From Myxococcaceae bacterium (GTDB taxonomy: Bacteria > Myxococcota > Myxococcia > Myxococcales > Myxococcaceae), in NCBI GenBank assembly GCA_022842905.1, contig JALHOS010000031.1, forward strand, positions 1-34,238: a stretch of 34,238 bases of DNA, given 5' to 3'. Position numbers and translations under genes: made by a program. The notes under the pieces were generated by a model. It ran no database searches, had not been told where the DNA came from, and worked only from the letters and a program-made list of their open reading frames with translations. This document shows, one piece after another, positions 8,774 to 16,971 of this stretch; position 1 is the first letter of the stretch; the number at the start of each line of letters is the position of its first letter.

Positions 8774-9707
8774 CGAACGTTCGCTTCCGGACGATGTACA
8801 CCGGCCGGTGCTTCACCTCGGTGAACACCCGGTCGATGTACAGGCCGAGGATGCCCAGCGTGAGGATGATGGTGCCCGTGCTGAAGTAGAGCGAAACAAT
8901 GAGCGTCGGCCAGCCCATGACCGGCGAGCCGTACATGATCGCGCGGATCAGCACGACGATCGCCGCCAGGAACGACGCCGCGGCGATCAACCCGCCGGCC
9001 CGCACGCACAGGTGCAGCGGCTTGTTGGAGTGCGCCAGGATCACGTTCGTCGCCAGGCGCATGAGCTTCATGAACGTGTACGACGTGCCACCCGAGAAGC
9101 GCGCGTCGTGCTGCACGTCGATGAAGGCCTTCTTGAAGCCGACCAGCGCCAGGAAGCCGCCGAAGAAGCGCGTCGCCTCGCCCAGCCGGTTCACCTCGTC
9201 CACCACCGCGCGCGCGCTGATGGAGAAGTTCGCGACCGAGCCGTCGTAGTTGAGGTCCGTCAGGTAGTTGAACACCTTGTAGAAGGCCCACGACGACAGC
9301 CGCTTGCGCCAGGTGTCTTTGCGCTGCGCGCGCCGCGCAAGGACCACGTCGAAGCCCTCCTGGGCCTTCGCGTACAGCGCGGGGATGTCCTCGGGGCGGT
9401 CCTGGAGATCGCAGTCCATGACCACCACCCACTTCCCGCGCGCCGCCGCCAGGCCCGCGGTCAGCGCGTGGTGTTGGCCGAAGTTGCGCGACAGCTGCAG
9501 CCCGCGCACGCGCGGGTCCTTCGCCGCCAGCTCCTGCATGACGGCCCAGCTGTCGTCCGGGCTGCCGTCTTCCACCAGCACCAGCTCGAAGCTGTCGAAG
9601 TGCTTCTCGAGCACCGCGACGAGCCGGGCGTAGAGCTCCCGCAGGCAGTCCTGCGCCCGGTAGACGGGGCTCACGACGGAGACGGTCGGGGAGGCCGCTT
9701 GGCTCAT
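8766..9707 (-). CDS. Polyprenyl-phosphate glycosyltransferase, GT2 (DPM1/ArnC/GtrB-like)
   Basis: Family role: moves a sugar from a nucleotide donor to undecaprenyl phosphate on the cytoplasmic face, making a monosaccharide lipid donor for periplasmic transferases. Seen in 313 residues: VSVVSPVYRAQD at the N-terminus, LVEDGSPDDSW (44-54), the DxD-like MDCDLQDRPED (97-107), and LSRNFGQHHALTAGL (72-86), typical of the DPM1 branch. Two C-terminal helices (about 238-259 and 269-291) are separated by a short loop. The ATGA overlap with the upstream methyltransferase fixes the start. It sits between two membrane transferases and wecD/wecE, which suggests it supplies their lipid-linked sugar. The actual donor is unknown. 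Confidence 0.85.
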   Translation of the reverse strand: MSQAASPTVSVVSPVYRAQDCLRELYARLVAVLEKHFDSFELVLVEDGSPDDSWAVMQELAAKDPRVRGLQLSRNFGQHHALTAGLAAARGKWVVVMDCDLQDRPEDIPALYAKAQEGFDVVLARRAQRKDTWRKRLSSWAFYKVFNYLTDLNYDGSVANFSISARAVVDEVNRLGEATRFFGGFLALVGFKKAFIDVQHDARFSGGTSYTFMKLMRLATNVILAHSNKPLHLCVRAGGLIAAASFLAAIVVLIRAIMYGSPVMGWPTLIVSLYFSTGTIILTLGILGLYIDRVFTEVKHRPVYIVRKRTFDD

Positions 9708-10369
9708 GACGTCAGCGGCTTCCTCGCCGTCACGATGCAGTGGGAGTAGGGCACGTACAGCAGGTCGTGCCGCACGGTGGTGGTGACGTCTTCGAACGGC
9801 GCGTTGCCTGGCAGCTTCCGGTAGCCGGCCTCGTCACGCACGTGCAGGCCGCGGTCCCGCTCCAGGAGGAAGCGCGCGATCGCCGACTGCCCCGGCGCGA
9901 ACGCCGGATCCGCCGTCACGATGGCTCCGCCCGGCTTGAGCGTGTCGTACGCCGTACGGAACAGCTGCAACGCCTCGCCGTCGTCCAGGTGGTGGAGGAC
10001 GAAGATGGACATGACGAGATCGAACGGCCCGTGCTGCGCGACCGTCGCCGTCGACACGCGATCGCAGAAGACGTGCGCGTGCGCCGAGTACGACGACGCC
10101 CGTTCGTTCGCCGTCTTCACGTACGCGGGGTTGGGATCGAACCCGAAGTACTCCACCGCTGGCATGAAGCGCACCATGTCCGCCGTGCCGCAGCCGATGT
10201 CGAGCACCCGCTGCCCAGGCTTGGGGTGGAGGTAGTCCGCGACCAGGATCCGCCGCGCCCGGGTCGAGCCCAGCGCGTCCTGCAAGAGGTCGTACACTGC
10301 GGCGCTCGAGAGGATCGCGCGCAAGCCTGTCGTTCGTTCACCCATGGTGTTGGCCGCCGCTGTGTTCAT
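9704..10369 (-). CDS. Class I SAM-dependent methyltransferase
   Basis: Soluble 221-residue methyltransferase with motif I VLDIGCGTADM (55-65) and the motif II acidic turn YFGFDPNP. A post-I segment, FDLVMSIFVLHHLDD, and a KPGGAIVTADP strand complete the Rossmann-type fold. The C-terminal VPYSHCIVTARK matches methyltransferases grouped with polysaccharide genes. The start ATG at 10369 overlaps the upstream stop in ATGA, and its stop overlaps the GT2 start in the same way, so all three are very likely translated from one mRNA. The substrate could be a sugar on the lipid carrier or nucleotide; the sequence does not say. Confidence 0.8.
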   Translation of the reverse strand: MNTAAANTMGERTTGLRAILSSAAVYDLLQDALGSTRARRILVADYLHPKPGQRVLDIGCGTADMVRFMPAVEYFGFDPNPAYVKTANERASSYSAHAHVFCDRVSTATVAQHGPFDLVMSIFVLHHLDDGEALQLFRTAYDTLKPGGAIVTADPAFAPGQSAIARFLLERDRGLHVRDEAGYRKLPGNAPFEDVTTTVRHDLLYVPYSHCIVTARKPLTS

Positions 10370-12381
10370 GGCTGCCGCTGCCCCTTCCGTTGCCAGATTC
10401 GGACTGCCTCATTCTCGAAGACGGGTACCAGGTCAACGCACGAGTAGTTCCGCGTGCCCCGGCGGAGGAACTGCACGAAGTAGTCGGCTGGCAGGGCGGC
10501 CAGGAGCGGACCGCGCACGTCACACGACTCGCCGGCAAGGAAGCTCTCGACCAGCGTCCAGCGCAGGTCGGCCAGGGGCTTGCGAGGCGGCGGCATGAAC
10601 TCGTCGCCTTCGATGAACGCCTGTCGCCCGGTGAAGGCGCTGACCACGAACGAGCGCTTCATGGGGGTGCCTTCGGACTCGTGGAGCACCATGCGGCGGT
10701 TGGTGAAGAACGTGGCGTCCGTGGGCGTGTGCTCCTTGAACCAGGTCAGCGCGGCCCACTCGCCGGCCGTCACCGTCGCCTGGGGATCCCACAGGTGCTC
10801 GCGGGCGGTCGGCCACGTCCCGAAGGTGCGGGCGTGGTGTAGGCCGTCGCGGGCGAAGGACACGATGCCGCCGGCCGTCAGCGCCGCGGCGACGCCCCAG
10901 ACAGCCTTGCCCGACCGCCCGGCGGCCAGCACGTCCAGCACCGGTCCAGCGGCCAGGAGCACCAGCAGCTGCGGGTACAAGAAGAAGTAGGGCACGCCGC
11001 CCTTCACCTGGATCACCGAGATGGTTCCGATGGAGAGCACCGAGAACAGCAGGGCGTAGCGTCCGACGTTTCCGAGCACCGGCCAGACCGTGCGCCGCCA
11101 CAGCGTCGCCGCCAAGACCAGCAGCAGCGCCGCCGGCCACTGGAGCGTCGTGCGCACGAGGCTGGCCAGGAACGGTTTGGTGAAGCGGTACACCTCGTAG
11201 ACGTAAGGCGCCGCCGCTCCGAGCCTCAGCTTCTCGTAGACAAGCACGTAGAAGAACGACGCCTTGTTCACTTCCCACAACCCGAAGTAGCCCTCGCCAC
11301 CCACCGACAGAACGGTGGCCTTCAAGAAGAGCCCCGCCGGCAGGAGCGCGACCAGGAAGAGCACCAGCGAAGTGGAGTCGCTGAGCCTTCGCTTCTCGCG
11401 GACGACCCCCCACAGCACGACGCCGGCGACCGTGGCCCCGACGTACGCGATGAGCGTGGACTTGGACGCCGTGGTGATGAAGCAGAGGTAGGCCGCGTAC
11501 CAGGGCAGCGGTGTCGCGGTCTTCAGCGCGCGGTACAGCAGAAGGTGCAGCAGCACGAACGACGGGAGTCCGAACTGGTAGGTGAGCGGATCCCAATACC
11601 CGCCCCCGACCACGCTGCCACCGAAGTCCGCCGTGAAGAGAAGGGCAACCGCCACCAGCGCCGTCGCCCGAAGCGACGTGCCCAGCAGGTCCCGCATTCC
11701 CCGCACCGTGACCAGCACCAGCAGGAACGCGTCCCACAGCGGCTCCAGTCGGAACTGCACGTCGAAGAGGTCCGCACCGGTGGCGAGGTGCGCGGCGATC
11801 TGAAAGGTGTACTGGGCAACGTGGTAGCTGCGCACCATGTCGCCCATGCGCAAGTCGTGCAGCGGCAGGCCCCAGTTGAGGATCGCCCGCGCATTCCCCA
11901 GGCCCCAGAGCCAGTCCTGGTAGTAGAGGCCGGGTGCCCCTTCGGCGGGCCGAGCTGACGGGATGAAGAACTGCACTGTCACCAGCACCGCCGCCAGGGC
12001 GAACAGACCCGCGGCCAGGAGATTGGAACCGTCGGCGGACGCCTCTCGCTCGCGGCGGAGATCGCGCGCCAAGAGCCACGCGCCCAGCGGGGCCAGCGGG
12101 AGCACGGTGGCCGACAGCCAGTGCTGGCGCAGCGTCGCTCCGACGATTCCGACGACGGCGACCAGGCCCGTGCCGCCGACTGCGCCGTACAAGAGCTTGT
12201 CCCATGGCCGCACGTCGGGCACGGGCAGCAGCCGGTGGACCAGCGCGTAGCCAGGGAGCACTGCGCCCAGCAAGAGGAAGGCGAGGTACCGCGGCACGTA
12301 CGGCAGCTGGGTCGGATCCACCGCGATCAGCCCTGCGTAGGCCAACAGCAACACACCCCACGGCAGCCAGGGTCGCGTCAT
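10366..12381 (-). CDS. Large multi-pass membrane protein, GT-C-like, function unknown
   Basis: A 671-residue protein with many hydrophobic helices (roughly eleven by eye). An extracytoplasmic loop early in the protein holds GLYYQDWLWGLGNARAIL, with an acidic residue where GT-C transferases keep their catalytic Asp/Glu. The soluble C-terminal tail has ALTWFKEHTPTDATFFTNRR, a pattern I associate with uncharacterised bacterial GT-C proteins. I do not recognise a named family. The ATG at 12381 overlaps the upstream stop (ATGA), and a frame extension upstream of it only shadows the neighbouring gene. Next to the GT39-like gene and a DPM1-like GT2, a periplasmic sugar-transfer role is reasonable; a Wzy-type polymerase is the main alternative. 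Confidence 0.6.
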   Translation of the reverse strand: MTRPWLPWGVLLLAYAGLIAVDPTQLPYVPRYLAFLLLGAVLPGYALVHRLLPVPDVRPWDKLLYGAVGGTGLVAVVGIVGATLRQHWLSATVLPLAPLGAWLLARDLRREREASADGSNLLAAGLFALAAVLVTVQFFIPSARPAEGAPGLYYQDWLWGLGNARAILNWGLPLHDLRMGDMVRSYHVAQYTFQIAAHLATGADLFDVQFRLEPLWDAFLLVLVTVRGMRDLLGTSLRATALVAVALLFTADFGGSVVGGGYWDPLTYQFGLPSFVLLHLLLYRALKTATPLPWYAAYLCFITTASKSTLIAYVGATVAGVVLWGVVREKRRLSDSTSLVLFLVALLPAGLFLKATVLSVGGEGYFGLWEVNKASFFYVLVYEKLRLGAAAPYVYEVYRFTKPFLASLVRTTLQWPAALLLVLAATLWRRTVWPVLGNVGRYALLFSVLSIGTISVIQVKGGVPYFFLYPQLLVLLAAGPVLDVLAAGRSGKAVWGVAAALTAGGIVSFARDGLHHARTFGTWPTAREHLWDPQATVTAGEWAALTWFKEHTPTDATFFTNRRMVLHESEGTPMKRSFVVSAFTGRQAFIEGDEFMPPPRKPLADLRWTLVESFLAGESCDVRGPLLAALPADYFVQFLRRGTRNYSCVDLVPVFENEAVRIWQRKGQRQP

Positions 12382-13658
12382 GCCGCCGACTCCTGGCGCC
12401 GCGCCCTCGCGCGGATCGTTCCCCAGACGGAACCTGCACCGAACACCGCCAGTGCCGTCGCGAAGGGCAGCGCAGGCTGTGCGTAGCGCTGTTCCCAGCC
12501 GTTGAGCGGGAGGAAGATCGCCCAGGTGTACGCGACGGGCAGCACCAGCCAGGCGAGCGCCGCGCGTTGCTTGAGCGCCAGCGCCACACCGATCGCCGCG
12601 AAGGCCAGCAGCGCCGCGTTGAGGGCGTAGAGCCCGGCCTTGAGCAGGTACCAGGCGGGCGCGCGCGGGGCGAGGAAGCTCGGCCGGAATTGGAAGATGT
12701 CGAAGCGCGAGCCGAACCACATCAGCCGCGCCCGCCACAGCCAGCGGCCCAGCGTGCTCAACGGCGCGCGTTGATAGCGGGCGATCGCGGCCCTGCGGAA
12801 CGTGACGTCGGTGGCCTTGGCGTCGCCCGCGGTCAGCGCAGCGCGAATGGCCCGCTCCTCTTCGTCATCGGCGAACTGGTAGCGGCTCAGGTCGTTCATG
12901 ATCACCGGTCCAGTCGCCCAGCTTCCGGCCCAGAGCGCCCGGCCGAGCAGTCCCTCGGTGACCGGCACCCAGCGCCCCGTGTGTGCGTGGTTGCGCGCCG
13001 CCCATGGGGCGATGACCAGCACCAGGCCAGTCAGCAGCGCGACGCCCGCACCCAGCCGACGGGGCCAGGCTTCGCGCCAGAACAGTGCCACCGCGAGCGC
13101 GACCCCGACAGGCAGCGCCAGGTAGACGTCGCGGGTCAGCGCGGCCAGGCCAAAGCACGCGCCCGCCAGCAGCCAGCGAGACCAGCCGAGCCGTCCCAGG
13201 AGCAGCGGCGCCGCGAACGCCGCCACCAGCGACGTCGTGCACAGGGACTCCGTCAGGAGCGCCACGTCGAACACCGCGTCGAATGGCGAGAGGACCAGGG
13301 CCCAGCGGACCGGCGCACCCAGCCCAGGGCTGAGCGCTTCCGCGACGCGGGCGAGCAGCAGCGCCCGCAGCGTGGCGATGACGGCCAACGTCAGCTGCGG
13401 AATGACGAAGTTCTCGCCGAAGAGCGCTTGGTGCAGCGCCAGGAAGGCAGGGAGCACCGGCGGCCGGTAGAGCGACGGCAAGAACGGTTCGGCCAGGTCC
13501 GTGGACAGCGTGCCGTGCTCCACGAGGTTCTTTGCGAGCAGCCAGTAGCCGGACGTGTCGCTGCCAGCATGATCCCAGGCGATGAACGCGATCATCCCGA
13601 CACGGAACAGCACTCCAGCCAGGGCCGCCTGGAGCTCGCTGTTCCGGCCAGCCGTCAT
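12378..13658 (-). CDS. GT39/ArnT-like integral membrane glycosyltransferase
   Basis: Predicted to transfer a sugar from a polyprenyl-phosphate donor on the periplasmic side. The 426 residues contain about nine to eleven helices. Seen: an acidic first loop, WDHAGSDTSGYWLLAKNL (28-45), followed by YRPPVLPAFLAL (64-75), the D-x-x-x-Y and RPP-x-x-P pattern of the PMT/ArnT superfamily. Near the end is GWEQRYAQPALPFATAL, matching the E-x-RY-x-x-P-x-x-P motif. The ATG at 13658 is the first start after a 149-base gap, so the gene may have its own promoter. It is shorter than ArnT because the large periplasmic domain is absent or small. Donor and acceptor are unknown. Confidence 0.72.
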   Translation of the reverse strand: MTAGRNSELQAALAGVLFRVGMIAFIAWDHAGSDTSGYWLLAKNLVEHGTLSTDLAEPFLPSLYRPPVLPAFLALHQALFGENFVIPQLTLAVIATLRALLLARVAEALSPGLGAPVRWALVLSPFDAVFDVALLTESLCTTSLVAAFAAPLLLGRLGWSRWLLAGACFGLAALTRDVYLALPVGVALAVALFWREAWPRRLGAGVALLTGLVLVIAPWAARNHAHTGRWVPVTEGLLGRALWAGSWATGPVIMNDLSRYQFADDEEERAIRAALTAGDAKATDVTFRRAAIARYQRAPLSTLGRWLWRARLMWFGSRFDIFQFRPSFLAPRAPAWYLLKAGLYALNAALLAFAAIGVALALKQRAALAWLVLPVAYTWAIFLPLNGWEQRYAQPALPFATALAVFGAGSVWGTIRARARRQESAA

Positions 13659-13807
13659 CGGCGCGCTCCGGCGGGCAGTCGACGGCGGTGAGCGGTGGCT
13701 CGCATGGAGAAGGACGTCGTGTGCCTGTGCGGCGCCGGGCCTGTCAAGGCGCACGCGGTCCCTCTGGTGTTCCTCGCTTCGCGTGGCATTCATGCCTTCG
13801 GGAGTGC
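13659..13807 (-). promoter_or_regulatory. 149-base gap within the minus-strand array, possible internal promoter
   Basis: One of only two gaps in the 13-gene array. Read on the minus strand it has an exact TTGACA at 13747-13742, 84 bases before the GT39-like start. Nothing close to a consensus -10 lies 16-18 bases further on; the best is a weak CACACG. No coding frame here is convincing. It may separate an amidino-sugar operon from the downstream transferase and WecD/WecE operon. Confidence 0.25.
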
Positions 13808-14584
13808 CTACGCGTTGCCGAACGCGCTCGACAGCCGCCGCCGCTCGTCGTCCGTCAGGTACGTCACCAGCACCGCCCGGTGAGGGCCGATGAAGACGAA
13901 GCGCGCGCCCACCGCCACCGCGCTCAAGCCGCCCGCGCGGAACGCTTCGAGCAGCCCTTCGACGTCGTTCGCGCCGCCCGCAGCGACCAGCGGCACGCCG
14001 AGCTGCCCTTGCAGCGTGCGCAGCAGCTCCACATCGAGACCGCCGAGCGTCCCGTCGCGGTCCACCGCTTGGACCAGAATCTCGCCAGCCCCCGCGGCCT
14101 CGAGCGCCTTCGCCCAGCGCAGCGGCGCCCGCTCCGGCGGCTCCACGTCGGCGTGAGAGAACACGCGCGGCTGCCCCAGCCGGGTCCGCTTCACGTCCAC
14201 CACGCCCACCACACACTGGGCGCCGAAGGCTTGGGACAGCGCCGTCACCAGCGAGACGTCTTTGAGCGCCGCGGTGTTGAGCGCGAGCTTCTCCACGCCC
14301 AGCGCGAGCAGCCTGCGGCCGTCTTCCACGCTGCGAATGCCGCCGCCGTAGGCCACCGGCATGAACGCCTCGGAGACGATGGACTCGATGAGACTGAAGT
14401 TCGGCCCGCGCCCTTGCTTCGACGCGTCGATGTCGAAGAGGAAGAGCTCGTCGACTTCCTTCTCGTTGAAGATCTTCACCACGTTCATCGGGTCGCCCAC
14501 GTACGCGGGCTTCTCGAAGCGCTGCGTCTTCACCAGCCCGGCGCCCTGCAACAACAGTGCGGGGATGACGCGCTCACGCAGCAC
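13808..14584 (-). CDS. hisF2: HisF-like cyclase-subunit homologue of an amidotransferase (HisF2)
   Basis: A (βα)8-barrel protein of 258 residues. In polysaccharide loci HisF2 works with HisH2 and WbpG to make an acetamidino sugar, not histidine. Seen: VGDPMNVVKIFNEKEVDELF (29-48), AYGGGIRSVEDG (78-89), VEKLALNTAA (97-106), VVDVKR (128-133), AGEILVQAVDRDGT and the phosphate-binding VAAGGAND. Aligned by eye to Thermotoga HisF, the ammonia-gate residues R5, E46, K99 and E168 (Thermotoga E167) and D130 are present. The catalytic Asp11 is replaced by Leu (PALLLQG). The GTG at 14584 is chosen because VLRERVIPALLL matches the family start. It overlaps the HisH stop by 11 bases. Confidence 0.88.
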   Translation of the reverse strand: MLRERVIPALLLQGAGLVKTQRFEKPAYVGDPMNVVKIFNEKEVDELFLFDIDASKQGRGPNFSLIESIVSEAFMPVAYGGGIRSVEDGRRLLALGVEKLALNTAALKDVSLVTALSQAFGAQCVVGVVDVKRTRLGQPRVFSHADVEPPERAPLRWAKALEAAGAGEILVQAVDRDGTLGGLDVELLRTLQGQLGVPLVAAGGANDVEGLLEAFRAGGLSAVAVGARFVFIGPHRAVLVTYLTDDERRRLSSAFGNA

Positions 14585-15209
14585 GGCGCGCCCCTTCCAC
14601 CCAGCCCAGCCAGTTCTCGAGCACGCCCATGCCGAAGCGGTGGCTCTTCTCGGGGTGAAACTGCACGCCCCAGATGTGGCCCGCGCGCACCGCCGCCGGG
14701 AAGCGTTCACCGTAGGTGGCCCAGGCCGCCGCCGTGCGCTCGTCGTCCACGACGAAGTGGAAGCTGTGCACGAAGTAGAAGCGGGTCTTGCCGGGCACGT
14801 GCCCCGCAAACATCTGCGCGTCGGTGGGCTCGACGTCGTTCCAGCCCATGTGCGGCACGGCGAGCGGCGGCCGCCCGGTGAAGTCGAAGCGCCTCACGTC
14901 CGCCGCGACCCAGCCCAAACCTGGACGGCTGCCTTCGTCGCTCCGCCGCGCCAGCAGCTGCGCGCCCAGGCAGATGCCGAGCACCGGCACGTGTTCACGC
15001 AGCACGCGGCGGTTCAGCACGTCCACCAGGCCGCGGGCCTCGAGCTGTTGCATGCCGTTGTCCCAGTGCCCCACGCCCGGGAGGATGAGCGCGCTGGCCT
15101 CGTTCAAGCTCGCCTCGTCATGGGCGATGCGGGAGCGGTGGCCGAGCCGCCGCAGCATGTTCGCCACGGAGCCCAAGTTCCCCAGCCCGTAGTCGACGAT
15201 GGTGATCAT
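14574..15209 (-). CDS. hisH2: HisH-like glutamine amidotransferase subunit (HisH2)
   Basis: Class I glutaminase that releases ammonia for its HisF partner. Seen in 211 residues: the start MITIVDYGLGNLGSVANML and LPGVGHWDNGM (43-53). The nucleophile elbow LGICLGAQLL has Cys80, and GVQFHPEKS supplies His185 and Glu187 of the catalytic triad. The oxyanion-side PGVG is intact, so an active glutaminase is expected. The ATG overlaps the WbpE stop (ATGA). The order wbpE-hisH-hisF, and a wbpG homologue in the same array, mark it as the polysaccharide paralogue and not the histidine-pathway enzyme; no other his genes are nearby. Confidence 0.9.
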   Translation of the reverse strand: MITIVDYGLGNLGSVANMLRRLGHRSRIAHDEASLNEASALILPGVGHWDNGMQQLEARGLVDVLNRRVLREHVPVLGICLGAQLLARRSDEGSRPGLGWVAADVRRFDFTGRPPLAVPHMGWNDVEPTDAQMFAGHVPGKTRFYFVHSFHFVVDDERTAAAWATYGERFPAAVRAGHIWGVQFHPEKSHRFGMGVLENWLGWVEGARRAA

Positions 15210-16348
15210 CCGCGCACGAACGCCATGACGGCGGCGACGACCTCACGTGCCTGCGCTTCGCTCAGCTCGGGGTAGATGGGGATCGCAAGCGACTCGTCCG
15301 CCGCCGCTTCGGCCTCGGGGAACTGCCCGGGCTTGCCGCCCCACGACGAGAAGCAGGCCTGCAGGTGCATCGGCTGCGGGTAGTACACCTCGGTGCCGAT
15401 GCCGCGCTCGGTCAGGTGCTGCTTGAGCGCGTCTCGCCGAGTCGAGCGCAGGACGAACTGGTTGTAGATGTGCCGGGCGCCGGGCTGCTCTTGCGGCAGC
15501 GTCAGCGGGTGCGCCGGGCTGGGCTTGACTTGGGTGCCGTCGACGCCCGCCTGAGTGAAGAGCGCCCGGTACCGCGCGGCGTTGGCCTGACGCGCCTGCG
15601 TCCACGCGTCGAGGTGCGGGAGCTTGGCGCGCAGAATCGCCGCCTGCAGCGCGTCGAGGCGGAAGTTCCCGCCGATGAGCTGGCTGAAGTACTTGGGCTG
15701 CTGCCCCTGCGCGCGGATGAGCTTGAGCTGCTTGGCCAGCGCTTCGTCGTTCGTCACCAGCCCGCCGGCGTCTCCGAACGCGCCGAGGTTCTTCGACGGG
15801 AAGAAAGACAGGCAGCCCACCGCGCCGAAGGTGCCGCAGCGCTGGCCGTTCAGCTCTGAGCCGATCGCCTGCGCCCCGTCTTCGATGACCGGCAGCCCCC
15901 ACGTCTGCGCGATGCGGAGGATCGCCCCCATGTCCGCGAGCTGGCCGAACAGGTGCACGGGGATGATGGCCTTGGTCTTCGGCGTGAGCGCGGCCTCGAG
16001 CTTCGAAGGATCCAGGTTGTGGGTGCGGGGGTCGACGTCGACGAAGACGGCCCTGGCGCCCAAGCGCGCCACGCACATGGCCGTGGCCACGAAGGTCGAC
16101 GGGCTGGTGACGACCTCGTCCCCTTGTCCCACGCCCAGCGCCATGAGCGCCATGAGCAGCGCGTCGGTTCCCGAAGAGCAGCCGACGGCGAAGCGTGTGC
16201 GCGAGTACGCGGCGAGCTCGGCTTCGAACGCGTCGACCTCGGGGCCGTTGATGAAGTGCTGGCTGTCCACGACGCGCGCGATCGCCGCCTGCACGTCGCG
16301 CTCGATGGAGCGGTACTGCGCCTTCAGGTCGAGCAGCGGCACGCTCAC
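15206..16348 (-). CDS. wbpE: UDP-3-keto-GlcNAcA aminotransferase, WbpE type
   Basis: PLP-dependent DegT-family enzyme. WbpE aminates C3 of UDP-2-acetamido-3-keto-glucuronate using glutamate, and is coupled to WbpB. Seen in 380 residues: the N-terminus VPLLDLKAQY, then GCSSGTDALLMALMALGVG (56-74) and PSTFVATA (83-90). Asp157 lies in IEDGAQAIGS and the PLP lysine K186 in SFFPSKNLGAFGDAG. The tail contains GIGTEVYYPQPMHLQ, the common family ending. The GTG at 16348 overlaps the WbpD stop (GTGA); a second GTG at 16342 is possible. The neighbours WbpB and WbpD favour this reading over other DegT activities. Confidence 0.88.
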   Translation of the reverse strand: MSVPLLDLKAQYRSIERDVQAAIARVVDSQHFINGPEVDAFEAELAAYSRTRFAVGCSSGTDALLMALMALGVGQGDEVVTSPSTFVATAMCVARLGARAVFVDVDPRTHNLDPSKLEAALTPKTKAIIPVHLFGQLADMGAILRIAQTWGLPVIEDGAQAIGSELNGQRCGTFGAVGCLSFFPSKNLGAFGDAGGLVTNDEALAKQLKLIRAQGQQPKYFSQLIGGNFRLDALQAAILRAKLPHLDAWTQARQANAARYRALFTQAGVDGTQVKPSPAHPLTLPQEQPGARHIYNQFVLRSTRRDALKQHLTERGIGTEVYYPQPMHLQACFSSWGGKPGQFPEAEAAADESLAIPIYPELSEAQAREVVAAVMAFVRG

Positions 16349-16971
16349 GGATGCACCTCGGCCGGCTTGGGCAGCGGCTCGTCTTCGGACCAGTCCAGGC
16401 AGCGAAGAGCGCCACCTTCCTCGCGGTAACGCCAGCCCGACTCCGGGCAGCGGTAGAGGCCCTCGGCGTCCTTCGGGCCGAGCCGGTGGCCGTGCCGGCT
16501 CATCCACCCCATTCGCTTGGCCGGGACACCGAGCATGAGCGCGTAGTCGGGCACGTCGGCCTTCGACACCACCGCGCCCGCGCCGACGAAGGCGTAGCGG
16601 CCGATGGTGCCTCCGCAGACGATGGTGGCGTTCGCGCCGATCGTCGCGCCGCGGCGCACGACGGTGCGCCTGTATTCACCCTTGCGGTTCACCTCGGAGC
16701 GCGGGTTCGTCACGTTGGTGAAGACGCAGGACGGGCCCAGGAAGACGTCGTCTTCGACCACGAGCCCTTCGTAGAGCGACACGTTGTTCTGCACCTTCAC
16801 GTTGTCGCCGATGCGGACGTTCGAGGCGATGAACACGTTCTGCCCGAAGCTGCAGCGCCGGCCGATGAGGGCGTTCGGCATGACGTGGCAGAAGTGCCAG
16901 ATCTTCGTGCCTTCGCCGATGCTGCACGGCTCGTCGACGATCGCCGTCGCGTGCGCCCAGTGGCCGCTCAC
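16345..16971 (-). CDS. wbpD: UDP-2-acetamido-3-amino-glucuronate N-acetyltransferase, WbpD type
   Basis: Left-handed β-helix acetyltransferase that acetylates the 3-amino group made by WbpE. Seen in 208 residues: repeated hexapeptides from IGEGTKIWHFCHV through VFIASNVRIGDNVKVQNNVS to GATIGANATIVCGGTIGRYA. The acetyl-CoA-side VGAGAVVSKADVPDYALMLG and VPAKRMGW end the helix. A C-terminal extension of about 50 residues has YRCPESGWRY and LRCLDW, a short Cys-containing tail seen in longer family members. The GTG start at 16971 overlaps the WbpB stop (GTGA). It could in principle act on another aminosugar, but the flanking genes fit the uronate pathway. Confidence 0.88.
   Translation of the reverse strand: MSGHWAHATAIVDEPCSIGEGTKIWHFCHVMPNALIGRRCSFGQNVFIASNVRIGDNVKVQNNVSLYEGLVVEDDVFLGPSCVFTNVTNPRSEVNRKGEYRRTVVRRGATIGANATIVCGGTIGRYAFVGAGAVVSKADVPDYALMLGVPAKRMGWMSRHGHRLGPKDAEGLYRCPESGWRYREEGGALRCLDWSEDEPLPKPAEVHP

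Noticed and set aside
13808-15209. HisF and HisH as histidine biosynthesis genes
   Set aside because: No other his genes nearby, HisF lacks Asp11, and both lie in a polysaccharide operon with wbpG.
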